Position numbers and translations under genes: made by a program
The notes under the pieces: generated by a model
Told to the model about the DNA's origin: nothing
The model's database searches: none
The model's input: the letters and a program-made list of their open reading frames with translations, nothing else
From: RBG-16-57-11 sp964503145
GTDB lineage: Bacteria > Chloroflexota > Anaerolineae > Anaerolineales > UBA4823
DNA: 64,000 nt
Assembly (NCBI GenBank): GCA_964503145.1
Contig: CAZCYV010000017.1
Coordinates: forward strand, 17,274 to 81,273
Direction of reading: 5' to 3'
Shown: piece after piece, positions 29,838 through 38,102 of the stretch
Layout of the letters: every line of letters begins with the position of its first letter
Numbering within the stretch: the first letter of the stretch is position 1

Positions 29838-31214
29838 ATGTATCTATCCAAGAGCAATCTTTCTCGGCGTGATTTTCTCCGACTGGCAGGGATCACCGCC
29901 GCCGGCGCGCTGTTGACGGCTTGCGAAGCCAGGGCGCCGAAAACCACCTCGGTCGGTTCCGGGGCGGTGCAACTGGTCTATCAGGATTGGCGCACCGAAT
30001 GGTTCCCCGCCATGGCGCAAGAAATGCTGACAAAATTCAACAGCGAGCATCCAAATATCCGCGTCTTCTATACCCCCGATCCGGACAATCTGGAAGTCAA
30101 AATGCCCGCCGATATGGCCGCCGGCACTGCGCCCGATGTCCTTTCGGGGTGTTGCGATTTTTTCCCCGCCTGGGCAAACGCCGGCCACCTGCTCGACTTG
30201 CGCCCATATGTCGAGGCTGACCTGGATCAGGAGACTATCAATGATTGGTCTCCGGCGCAGTACCAGGCGCTCTTCACGCGGGACGGAAAACAATTCGGAT
30301 TGCCCAAATATCACGGGGCATTGGCGCTCTATTACAACAAAGATCTCTTCGATGCAGCCGGAGTGGATTACCCCACGGATCAATGGACTTACGACGATTA
30401 CCTGGAGGCGATGAAAAAGCTGACCGTCCAGAAAGGGAACCAGATCGTACAATGGGGCAGCATGTTCGACATCGCCTGGGACCGCATTCAGATCCACGTC
30501 AACGGGTTCGGCGGGCACTTCGTCAACCCCGATGATCCAACTCAATGCGAGATGAGCTCCCCGCCAGCGTTAGAGGCAATGGAATGGCTACGGCAGCGCA
30601 TGTGGGACGACAGAGTCATGGCGACCTTTCTCGACGTGCAAAATGCCGAAACCCGCCAGGCCTTCGTCCAACAGAAGATTGCCATGGTCGAGGACGGTTC
30701 TTGGGCGTTGCGGGATATCCTCGAAAACGCGGCTTTCCGCATCGGAGTGGCGCCCTTCCCAACCGGCCCCAAGCGCCACGCCACGCTGGCGACCACCGAT
30801 GGCTTTGGGATTTACGCCGGGACGAAACACCCTGAGGCGGCCTGGGAGCTGCTGAAATTCCTGGTGAGCAAAGAATATGGTCGCGCCATGGCGCGCACGC
30901 ATTTCCTGCAGCCCGCCCGCGCCTCTCTGGTGCACGAATGGGCCGACTACGTGCGCCAGGAATATCCCCAAAAGGCCCGAGAAGTCAACATCGAAGCCTT
31001 CGCCGATGGGCAGACCAAAGGCTACTCTGTTACAGCAGAGATTTTCCCCAACATGGTTGGCGTTGGAAAGCTCGCTAAAGACGCGTGGGACCAGATCTAC
31101 ACCTTGGGCAAAACCCCGGTGTCTGCCATGCAAGATGTCTGTCGGCAGATCGAAGCGCTGCAAAATTCTGGCGGCCAATCGCTGGCGCCATGCAATTGTG
31201 ATCCGGAAATGTAA
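29838..31214 (+). CDS. Extracellular solute-binding lipoprotein (ABC sugar-type), Tat signal
   Basis: A 458-residue family-1 type solute-binding protein. The N-terminus has a twin-arginine signal (SRRDFLRLAG, 9-18) and a lipobox LTAC with Cys29, so it should be exported folded and anchored as a lipoprotein. The mature part shows NSEHPNIRVFY, AAGTAPDVLSG and TTDGFGIYAGTKHPEAAWELLKFL, as in sugar-binding proteins. A GGAG site lies before the ATG at 29838. No permease or ATPase genes follow. Instead a histidine kinase starts 12 bases later, so it probably works as a ligand sensor for that kinase or uses permeases elsewhere. Confidence 0.88.
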   Translation: MYLSKSNLSRRDFLRLAGITAAGALLTACEARAPKTTSVGSGAVQLVYQDWRTEWFPAMAQEMLTKFNSEHPNIRVFYTPDPDNLEVKMPADMAAGTAPDVLSGCCDFFPAWANAGHLLDLRPYVEADLDQETINDWSPAQYQALFTRDGKQFGLPKYHGALALYYNKDLFDAAGVDYPTDQWTYDDYLEAMKKLTVQKGNQIVQWGSMFDIAWDRIQIHVNGFGGHFVNPDDPTQCEMSSPPALEAMEWLRQRMWDDRVMATFLDVQNAETRQAFVQQKIAMVEDGSWALRDILENAAFRIGVAPFPTGPKRHATLATTDGFGIYAGTKHPEAAWELLKFLVSKEYGRAMARTHFLQPARASLVHEWADYVRQEYPQKAREVNIEAFADGQTKGYSVTAEIFPNMVGVGKLAKDAWDQIYTLGKTPVSAMQDVCRQIEALQNSGGQSLAPCNCDPEM

Positions 31215-31226
31215 CGGAGCAGATAG

Positions 31227-33719
31227 GTGAATTTTCAGCGCGTTCGGTCCAGGCTGCGCAACAAGATCATTGCCTGGTCGTTTGTCCCAACGGCGATCAT
31301 CCTGTTTCTGGTGGCGCTTTCGCTCTATTTTGCCTATCAAAAGGTCACCGAAGATCTGGTCTTTAAACGGGACGAAGAATTAACCCGGCTCTCGGCCAGC
31401 GAAATCTCGGCCAGCTTCGAAGAATACATCGACCGATTGACCGCCCTGGCGCGGCTGCCCGATGTCTATCTGGGCCAACCCCGAGACCAGCGCCTGGCGT
31501 TGATGCGATCCAGGAATCAGATGTTCCTTTTCGATGGTGGGGTTTACATCATTGATAACCTGGGAACCGTCATTGCTGCCATTCCCGAAAACCCGCGCGT
31601 ATTGGGACAAAACTGGTCGGACCGCACATTCTTCAGCGGTATGGTGCGCGTGGCCGGCCTGATCATCACCGATATCGAGCCAAACGGTCCGGACGGCGAG
31701 GAGGTCATTGCGATTGCCGTGCCGATCATCGGCGCGCGCGAAGAATTCAATGGCGTCCTGGTAGGCATGTTCCGTCTGAACGCGACCTCGCTCAGCCCCT
31801 TCTATGGCACACTGATCAAGCTGCGCATCGGACGCACCGGCGATGCCTATCTGGTGGATGGTTCGCGCCGCATCATTTTCTCGAACCACCCGGAGCTGAC
31901 CGGCGAGCTATTTACAGATCATCCGGTCGCTGAAACAGCGTTCACGGGCCGGGTGGGCGTCTTGCGCACACGTGATATCAACGGCCAGGAAATCCTGGCC
32001 GGCTATGCTCCGATACCGCGCACGAACTGGACACTGGTGGTGGAGGAGGATTGGAATAATCTGGTGCGCACCAGCCAGGGGATTCTGCAGTCGCTGTGGG
32101 TGTTGCTGGTGCTCGGCGTTGCCATCCCGACTATTGTAGTGATGGTGGGCGTGCGGCGGATTACCGGACCGATTACCGATTTCATCGCCGCCGCTCAACG
32201 CATCGCCGGAGGCGACTTCAGCCATCCGATCACCGTCGAAACGGGCGATGAACTCGAGGAGCTGGCGCATCAGTTCAACACCATGGCGGTGAATCTAAAA
32301 GACCTCTATGAAAACCTGGAGACGCGCGTCGCTCAACGCACCCAGGAATTAACCGCGCTTAACTCAGTCGCCGCGGTGGTCAGCCGATCGCTCGACCTGG
32401 AGCAAATCTTGCGGGACGCATTGACCAAGACCATCGAAGTTCTGGATATGGACGCCGGTGCGGTGTTTCGCTTTCATCCAGAGACCGGCGACCTAATCCT
32501 GGTGGATCAGCAAGGTCTGAGCACAGAGATGACCGCTCTGATCAGCAACCTCTCGGTTGAGTCCAGCATCATCGCTGATGTGCTTCACAACCGACGGCCT
32601 GCGGCCCGCCTGGTGAAAGACTACCCCGAAGGCCCGCTAAAGGATGTCATGCAGCGAGATCGGTTGGTCACCGTGGTCAGCATCCCCTTGGTCGCCCATG
32701 AGACTGTGCTGGGCGCCATCAACGTCACCAGCCATTCTCTGATCTGGCCGACTACCGAAGCGCTGGCAGTGCCGGCATCGATCGGCCAACAGATCGGCGT
32801 CGCCATGGATAACGCCCGGCTGTACAACCAGACGGTCGAGTACGCCCGGGAGATGGAAATCGCCCGCCAGGCCGCAGAAGAAGCCCGCGCCATCGCAGAA
32901 GCGGCAAACGCAGCCAAGAGCGACTTTTTAGCCAACGTCAGCCATGAGTTGCGCACGCCGCTGGTCTCGATTTTCGGATTTGCCAGAATCATCCAGCGGC
33001 GACTGGACGAACGCATCTATCCGCTCCTGCTGCCCGGTGCGGATGAAAACATCCAGCGAATGTTCGGCCAGATCGATGAAAACCTGAAGATCGTCCTGGA
33101 TGAGGGTCAGCGGTTGATGAAGCTGATCGATGACCTGCTGGACCTCGAAAAGATCGAGGCGGGCAAGATGGAATGGCAGCAACAGCCATTTGCCATCGGC
33201 GATGTCATTTGCCAGGCTACGGCCGCCACGTCTGCGCTGGTGGAGGGACGCGGCCTGGAATACGCTTTCAGCGTCCCAGACGACCTGCCGCTGGTGAACG
33301 GCGATCCGGATCGCATCATGCAGGTGGTGATCAATCTGGTCTCCAATGCGGTAAAATTTACCCAACAGGGCGCCATCTCAGTCTGTGCTCGGAGCGACGG
33401 CGCGGAGGTCGTCGTCGATGTCATCGACCAGGGCATCGGGATCGCCGTATCCGACCAGGCATACCTTTTCGAGAAATTCAGCCAGGTGGGTGATACGCTG
33501 ACTGCCAAACCCAAGGGCACCGGCCTGGGCCTGGCGATCAGCAAAGAGATCATCGAGCATCATGGCGGGCGTATCTGGGTGGAGAGCGAACCCGGAAAAG
33601 GCAGCAAATTTTCCTTCACCTTGCCCATATACAAGCCCGAAGAAGCCCTTGCCGTGAACTTACGTGTAGATGAGCATTCAGCCAGTCGTTCAGTAGGAGA
33701 AAATGAAGATGCCAAGTGA
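31227..33719 (+). CDS. Membrane sensor histidine kinase (dCACHE-HAMP-GAF-HisKA-HATPase)
   Basis: An 830-residue kinase. A first membrane helix (about 16-37) is followed by an outside double-CACHE-like domain (about 40-280), a second helix (about 289-309), HAMP (about 310-365), GAF (about 380-535) and a coiled coil. HisKA then carries the phospho-accepting His573 in SHELRTPLV, and the ATPase has NLVSNAVKFT, DQGIGIA and GTGLGLAI. The start is GTG with GGAG seven bases upstream. The outside domain faces the same space as the lipoprotein encoded just before. The receiver gene overlaps its end by 17 bases, so they form a pair. Confidence 0.92.
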   Translation: MNFQRVRSRLRNKIIAWSFVPTAIILFLVALSLYFAYQKVTEDLVFKRDEELTRLSASEISASFEEYIDRLTALARLPDVYLGQPRDQRLALMRSRNQMFLFDGGVYIIDNLGTVIAAIPENPRVLGQNWSDRTFFSGMVRVAGLIITDIEPNGPDGEEVIAIAVPIIGAREEFNGVLVGMFRLNATSLSPFYGTLIKLRIGRTGDAYLVDGSRRIIFSNHPELTGELFTDHPVAETAFTGRVGVLRTRDINGQEILAGYAPIPRTNWTLVVEEDWNNLVRTSQGILQSLWVLLVLGVAIPTIVVMVGVRRITGPITDFIAAAQRIAGGDFSHPITVETGDELEELAHQFNTMAVNLKDLYENLETRVAQRTQELTALNSVAAVVSRSLDLEQILRDALTKTIEVLDMDAGAVFRFHPETGDLILVDQQGLSTEMTALISNLSVESSIIADVLHNRRPAARLVKDYPEGPLKDVMQRDRLVTVVSIPLVAHETVLGAINVTSHSLIWPTTEALAVPASIGQQIGVAMDNARLYNQTVEYAREMEIARQAAEEARAIAEAANAAKSDFLANVSHELRTPLVSIFGFARIIQRRLDERIYPLLLPGADENIQRMFGQIDENLKIVLDEGQRLMKLIDDLLDLEKIEAGKMEWQQQPFAIGDVICQATAATSALVEGRGLEYAFSVPDDLPLVNGDPDRIMQVVINLVSNAVKFTQQGAISVCARSDGAEVVVDVIDQGIGIAVSDQAYLFEKFSQVGDTLTAKPKGTGLGLAISKEIIEHHGGRIWVESEPGKGSKFSFTLPIYKPEEALAVNLRVDEHSASRSVGENEDAK

Positions 33720-34095
33720 ATCGGACAGAAAAATCCTGATCGTTGAGGATGAAGCCTATATTCGTTTACTCATCGAGCAGACTCTGGAAGAGCTTGAGGA
33801 GCAAGGCGTGGATATCCTCGAAGCAGATAACGGCCAGGATGCTCTGCGCCTGATTCAAGAAGAGACCCCTCAACTGGTTTTCTTAGATGTGATGATTCCT
33901 AAGATCAACGGTTTCGAAGTCTGCCGAACGGTCAAGCGAGAGCTTGGTATGAAGGACGTCACGATCGTGATCCTGACCGCGAAGGGCCAGGAATATGATT
34001 ATCAGACCGGTAAAGAGGCCGGCGCGGATCTGTACATGACCAAGCCCTTCGACCCGGATGAGCTGCTGGAGCTGGCGAAAAAGGTATTGCGCTGA
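33703..34095 (+). CDS. Single-domain response regulator (CheY-like)
   Basis: A 130-residue receiver with no output domain. The acidic pocket (VEDE) and phospho-acceptor Asp62 (LVFLDVMIPKING) are present, with a Thr in ILTAKG and a Lys in MTKPFD. It overlaps the kinase gene by 17 bases, and the PP2C phosphatase gene begins two bases after its stop. It likely relays phosphate from the kinase to that phosphatase or to another partner. Confidence 0.9.
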   Translation: MKMPSESDRKILIVEDEAYIRLLIEQTLEELEEQGVDILEADNGQDALRLIQEETPQLVFLDVMIPKINGFEVCRTVKRELGMKDVTIVILTAKGQEYDYQTGKEAGADLYMTKPFDPDELLELAKKVLR

Positions 34096-34097
34096 CG

Positions 34098-35633
34098 ATG
34101 ACCCAAACGAACTTAAGCAAATTTATCCGCAAGAACGCTGAGCCATTCCTGTCCACTTTCCTGGCCTCTACCGGCGAAGAGATAGAAGTCCTGGATGTCG
34201 ATGGCGCGATACTCTTGGGCGAAGTATCCGCAGGCGTATCGAATGCTACAGTTCGTGTCCCCATTCAACACAGCGACGTCCCATGCGGTTGGGTGGTCGG
34301 CCCAGCCGGCTCCAAATGGACCGGGCAAGTCGCTAATCTGATCTCCTTCTTGCTGGCGCAGGAGAGCGAGAAACGGGCGCTGGCGGGCGAAGTGCTGGAG
34401 AAGTACCGCGAACTACACCTGCTGTATCGCTTATCTGAAAGGCTGATCGCATCACCAAAACCCGAAGTCATCGGTCAGATGGCATTGAACGAGGTCTGCT
34501 CGGCCTCGCAGTCCTCCAGTGGACTGCTGGTGCTCATCACCGAGGATGGGCCGCAGGTGATCGCCACCTGTGGCTGTTCTTGCATCCTCAAACCCGAAGC
34601 CTTCGAGGCGGACAGGATTATTGGGAGAGTGATTGCAAGCGGCAATGCCGAGGTCTCGAACGAACTGCCCGCCAGCAATTTCTTCGAAGGCCGAAACGAA
34701 ACGATCTCCGTGATGTGCGCCCCGCTTAAGGCAGAGAATCGCGTTTTCGGGGTTTTCATTATGATCGGCGACGACACCCGGCCATTCATGGCCGGCGACC
34801 TCAAGCTGCTCAACACTATTGCCTTGCAGACCGCCCCGGCCATCGAGATCGCCCATCTGCATCAGGTCGAACTGGAGAACGCCTGGCTGGAGCGCGATCT
34901 GCAGATGGCTCAGAAGGTGCAATCTGGACTGTTGCCCGGCCAGATGCCCCAGTTGCCGGGCTGGCAGGTGGCGGCCTTCTGGCAGCCCGCGCATGTCGTC
35001 AGCGGCGACCTTTACGATTTCATTCACTTTCCCGATGGCAAGTTGGGACTGGTGGTCGCGGATGTCACCGATAAAGGCATGCCGGCTGCATTGCTCATGG
35101 CGAACGCGCGCAGCGTGCTACGCGGCGTGGCTGCCAGCGCCGGGCGCATCGGGATGGACTCGCCTGGCCGACTGCTGGCGCAGGTCAATGATGTGCTAAG
35201 CGAGGAAATGCCGATGGACATGTTCGTGACCTGTCTGCTGGCAGTGCTGGATCCTGTAAGCGGGCATCTGCGCTATGCCAACGCCGGGCACAATCCCCCG
35301 TACTTGTGCAGCGCCCAGCATGCCCTCGAATTACGCGCCACCGGCATGCCCCTGGGTATATTCCCCGACCTGGAATACGAGGAGAAAGAGGCCTTCCTGA
35401 ATAGCGGCGATAGCCTGCTGATGTACAGCGATGGGCTGGTAGAAGCGCACAACCCGAACCGACAGATGTTCGGCTTCCCCAGGCTGCACCAGGTTCTGTC
35501 TTCCTTGCCAGCAGAAACCCGCCTGGATGTTGATGCCCTGATTCGCCACTTGATGGATCAGTTGACCGACTTCGCTACCCCCGGCTGGGAGCAGGAAGAT
35601 GATATTACGATGATCGCTGTGCGGCGAATCTAG
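34098..35633 (+). CDS. GAF-SpoIIE type PP2C serine phosphatase (RsbU-like)
   Basis: A 511-residue protein. An N-terminal region of about 90 residues is followed by a GAF domain (about 115-260), a short coiled coil with QMAQKVQSGLLPGQMP, and a PP2C/SpoIIE domain (about 290-510). That domain has the metal-binding motifs SGDLYDFI, VVADVTDKGMPAAL, ANAGHNPPYL and EQEDDITMIAVR. Such phosphatases usually dephosphorylate anti-sigma-factor antagonists. No STAS or anti-sigma gene is near, so the target is elsewhere. It is the last gene of the sensor cassette. Confidence 0.9.
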   Translation: MTQTNLSKFIRKNAEPFLSTFLASTGEEIEVLDVDGAILLGEVSAGVSNATVRVPIQHSDVPCGWVVGPAGSKWTGQVANLISFLLAQESEKRALAGEVLEKYRELHLLYRLSERLIASPKPEVIGQMALNEVCSASQSSSGLLVLITEDGPQVIATCGCSCILKPEAFEADRIIGRVIASGNAEVSNELPASNFFEGRNETISVMCAPLKAENRVFGVFIMIGDDTRPFMAGDLKLLNTIALQTAPAIEIAHLHQVELENAWLERDLQMAQKVQSGLLPGQMPQLPGWQVAAFWQPAHVVSGDLYDFIHFPDGKLGLVVADVTDKGMPAALLMANARSVLRGVAASAGRIGMDSPGRLLAQVNDVLSEEMPMDMFVTCLLAVLDPVSGHLRYANAGHNPPYLCSAQHALELRATGMPLGIFPDLEYEEKEAFLNSGDSLLMYSDGLVEAHNPNRQMFGFPRLHQVLSSLPAETRLDVDALIRHLMDQLTDFATPGWEQEDDITMIAVRRI

Positions 35634-35642
35634 TCTTTCGGT

Positions 35643-36449
35643 TCAGCCTTCGATCCCCAACAGCTTGTTGAGCTTGTCCACGTCGAAGCTCAAGACGATA
35701 TTTCCTCCGACGTCGAACACCGGGGTGGATTCGGGCCCCCCCGTCCAGGAACGCACACGCGCTGCGGCGGCGCGATCACGGGTGATATTGATCTCCTCAA
35801 AGGGGATATCGTTCACTTTCAAATAGGCGCGCGCCCGGCGGCAAGCAGGGCACCAATCGGTGCAATACAATACTACGCGCACCGGCTTCGGGGCATCTAC
35901 AGGGCTGGGCAAAGCGCCAGACGCCGCCAGCGCCGGCTGAGCGGCTACCGCAGCGCCTTCGGGAACGATTTCCTGGGGCACAGGCACGCCTTCGATCTCT
36001 GCCAGCTCGCGGAACAGCACTTCGTTATCGGGTTGCTCGTCGATGTTGTGCACGTCAACGTAACGGATGATACCGGTGCGATCCACGATGAAAATTGCCC
36101 GCTCGCTGTAACCCTCGGGGCGCAACACGCCATACTTCTGCGCCACCTGCCCATGCGGCCAGAAATCCGACAACAGCGGATAGGTGATCCCCCCAAAGCT
36201 TTCTGCCCAGGCGCGCAGGCAATGCTTGCTATCTACGGAAATACCCAGAACCTGGGTATTGACCCTCTCGAACCGGTCTAAGGCGACCTGATACGAGGGG
36301 ATCTGCGCCGTTCATATCGGCGTCCAGGCCAGGGGGAAGAAAGCGATAACTACGTTTTTCCTGCCTAAGAAATCGCTCAGGCGAACTTTATCCCCAAGGT
36401 GTGACTCGAGGACAAAGTCAGGGGCATATTGCCCTACTCTCAGCGCCAT
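35643..36449 (-). CDS. Selenocysteine peroxiredoxin fused to a glutaredoxin-like domain (in-frame TGA)
   Basis: Read through one TGA (36312-36314), the frame gives 268 residues. The first part is a peroxiredoxin of the AhpC/TSA type. FFPLAWTPI is followed by TGA at residue 46, then TAQIPSY, exactly where peroxiredoxins have the peroxidatic Cys (TPVCT). Homology continues without a break on both sides (LGISVDS, YPLLSDFW), so this is not a frameshift. A Pro/Ala linker (about 165-190) leads to a thioredoxin/glutaredoxin domain with CTDWCPAC, a likely built-in reductant. ATG 36449 has AAGGAG upstream. A start after the TGA would remove the active site. With selA in the window, selenocysteine is the best reading. 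It reduces peroxides. Confidence 0.88.
36282..36309 (-). promoter_or_regulatory. Candidate bacterial SECIS hairpin
   Basis: Starting three bases after the TGA, GGCG pairs with CGCC, and an inner CCU pairs with AGG around the loop CGUAUC. The loop has a G in its second position, about 18 bases from the TGA, and an unpaired U lies in the right arm. This fits the loose bacterial SECIS shape, but the internal loop is large. Confidence 0.4.
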
Positions 36450-36573
36450 AATGCTCTCCTTGAGTGTCAGCAACAGGGCTTATTTTCTATTTTGTCAGAG
36501 GATAACAGAGAATCGCCTATACGACAAGGAAATTTGACAAGGCTTAACGTTTGCCAGGCGAAGGGCAACCGAC

Positions 36574-36606
36574 GCCGATCCGCCCCCATTTTGGTGGCGG
36601 ATCGGC
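36574..36606. repeat. Strong inverted repeat followed by an A run
   Basis: A perfect 11-bp stem (36574-36584 with 36596-36606) has an 11-base loop, and a run of eight A begins three bases after it. It has no T run on either strand in the right place, so it is not a standard terminator. Confidence 0.6.
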
Positions 36607-36640
36607 TGAAAAAAAACCGATTCCCGGGGTGGCATCGGGC

Positions 36641-36668
36641 TTGATTTATCGCTGGAAAGTGGTAAAAT
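36641..36668 (+). promoter_or_regulatory. Predicted tRNA-Arg promoter
   Basis: TTGATT (36641-36646), a 16-base spacer, and TAAAAT (36663-36668), 23 bases before the tRNA. Confidence 0.6.
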
Positions 36669-36691
36669 AACCGTCGCTCAGTTGAGAGCCT

Positions 36692-36765
36692 GCCCTCGTA
36701 GCTCAGTGGATTAGAGCACTTGCTTGCGGAGCAAGGGGTCGCGTGTTCGAGTCGCGCCGGGGGCG
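36692..36765 (+). tRNA. tRNA-Arg (anticodon GCG)
   Basis: A full cloverleaf of 74 bases. The acceptor stem GCCCTCG pairs with CGGGGGC (one G-T pair), and the D stem is GCTC/GAGC. The anticodon stem CTTGC/GCAAG encloses TTGCGGA, giving anticodon GCG, and the T stem is GCGTG/CGCGC. CCA is not encoded. It reads CGC. Most bacteria use ACG (inosine) for this box. Confidence 0.93.
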
Positions 36766-36774
36766 CTCGATTTT

Positions 36775-37974
36775 TTAACGCATCTTCACCAGCCAGGCGC
36801 TGACGAAGCCAACCAGACACACCCCAATCAGCAGATTCCCTGCTGAGACCCATCCCAGACCATCCACCAATCGGCCGAACAACACCGGACCGACCAACTG
36901 CCCCAGATTCTGGCCGATCAGAACGACCGCCAGCCCCAACCCGGCCCATTGTGGTCTGCGCATTACCTCGGGCGCGGCGGCAAACGTCGCCGTAGGCACG
37001 GCTCCGGCGATCAGCCCTTGAACGATCATCACGGCGACGATCGCCCCGCCCTCGACGCGGAAGGGAAACACAAGCAGCACTGCCAGCGCCAGGAATGGGA
37101 GCGAAAACACAAGACGGCGCGAGCCAATGCGATCAGAAAACCAACCCGCTAGCGGCGCAGAAAATAAGACCATTATCGTGCCGATGCTGGCGACAAAGGC
37201 AGCCCGCCCCAGAGCAAAACCCCTGACCTCGTTCAGGAAGGTGGGATAGTATGTGCCCAGCGAGACCAGAGCCAGGTTGAAGCAACCGAATTCGAGCGCC
37301 AGCAGCCAGATATTCCGGTTCGCCAGGGCGCTGCGCAGATCGAGCAGCTCAGTAGCAGATCGATCGCCGGCCTGCTGCGCTGGTGGACGGCGGACAAAAA
37401 CGGCATAAGCGGCAAACATCAGCACGGCGAACCCCGCTCCAAACCACCATACTGCCGACAAGCCCTGCCAGGCCGTCAAAACCGGCGCCAGGAGATACAT
37501 CATCACCGTGCCAACCGGCACCCAGGTGGCCCAGATGCCCATCGGCCCACCCTGACGCTCCGGCGGGAACCACATGGCGATGGTAGCAGGCGCCACCACG
37601 CCGATCAGCCCAATCCCAATCCCCTCGATCACCCGGCCGGTCATCAGGGCGCCATAGTTGTTCGATAGGGCGCCCACGCTCGCGCCTGCGGCCATGCAGC
37701 CCAGGGCGACCAGCCCAGTGAGCCGAGGGCCCCAGCCTTGCAGGATGACCCCCGCCGGCAACGCCAGGATCAGGCCCACCAGCGCGATGACAGACATCAA
37801 TGCGCCCGCCTGCGCCAGATCGATCTGCAAGGTCTGCATTAAGACGGGCATGACCGGCGGGACTTTGAACTGATTTAGCGGCGCAGCTACGCTGGCAAAA
37901 TACACCACCCATAAGATCACCCAGGCATAGGGCAGCACAACTGCTAAAGGTCTGGAGGGAACGTTTTCGCTCAT
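36775..37974 (-). CDS. Major facilitator superfamily transporter (CynX/NarK-like)
   Basis: A 399-residue, 12-helix MFS permease. Family marks are GWGPRLTGLVALG in the loop between helices 2 and 3, GRVIEGIGIGLIGVVAPATIAMWFPPERQG, and the repeat of loop 2-3 in the second half, GWFSDRIGSRRLV. The frame extends 41 codons upstream in low-complexity sequence; the ATG at 37974 matches the start of homology. It closes a leftward corrinoid methyltransferase operon, about 130 bases after the methyltransferase gene. It may import the methylated substrate or export the demethylated product. Confidence 0.83.
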   Translation of the reverse strand: MSENVPSRPLAVVLPYAWVILWVVYFASVAAPLNQFKVPPVMPVLMQTLQIDLAQAGALMSVIALVGLILALPAGVILQGWGPRLTGLVALGCMAAGASVGALSNNYGALMTGRVIEGIGIGLIGVVAPATIAMWFPPERQGGPMGIWATWVPVGTVMMYLLAPVLTAWQGLSAVWWFGAGFAVLMFAAYAVFVRRPPAQQAGDRSATELLDLRSALANRNIWLLALEFGCFNLALVSLGTYYPTFLNEVRGFALGRAAFVASIGTIMVLFSAPLAGWFSDRIGSRRLVFSLPFLALAVLLVFPFRVEGGAIVAVMIVQGLIAGAVPTATFAAAPEVMRRPQWAGLGLAVVLIGQNLGQLVGPVLFGRLVDGLGWVSAGNLLIGVCLVGFVSAWLVKMR

Positions 37975-38102
37975 GGGCGCAATTTCCCGGGGCGCGCCGC
38001 CAAAAGTCCGGGCGGTCGAGGCAAACCTTCTCCGCCCGGCAACGGCTCCGCGGCGCAGCTTGTAGCCGGGATCGCTCTGATCCCGGCAACAAGCCAATCA
38101 GG

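Noticed and set aside
35643..36173. Stand-alone thioredoxin-like gene starting after the TGA
   Set aside because: The peroxiredoxin homology continues upstream through the TGA, with a proper ATG and ribosome site at 36449, so the shorter gene would be a headless fragment.
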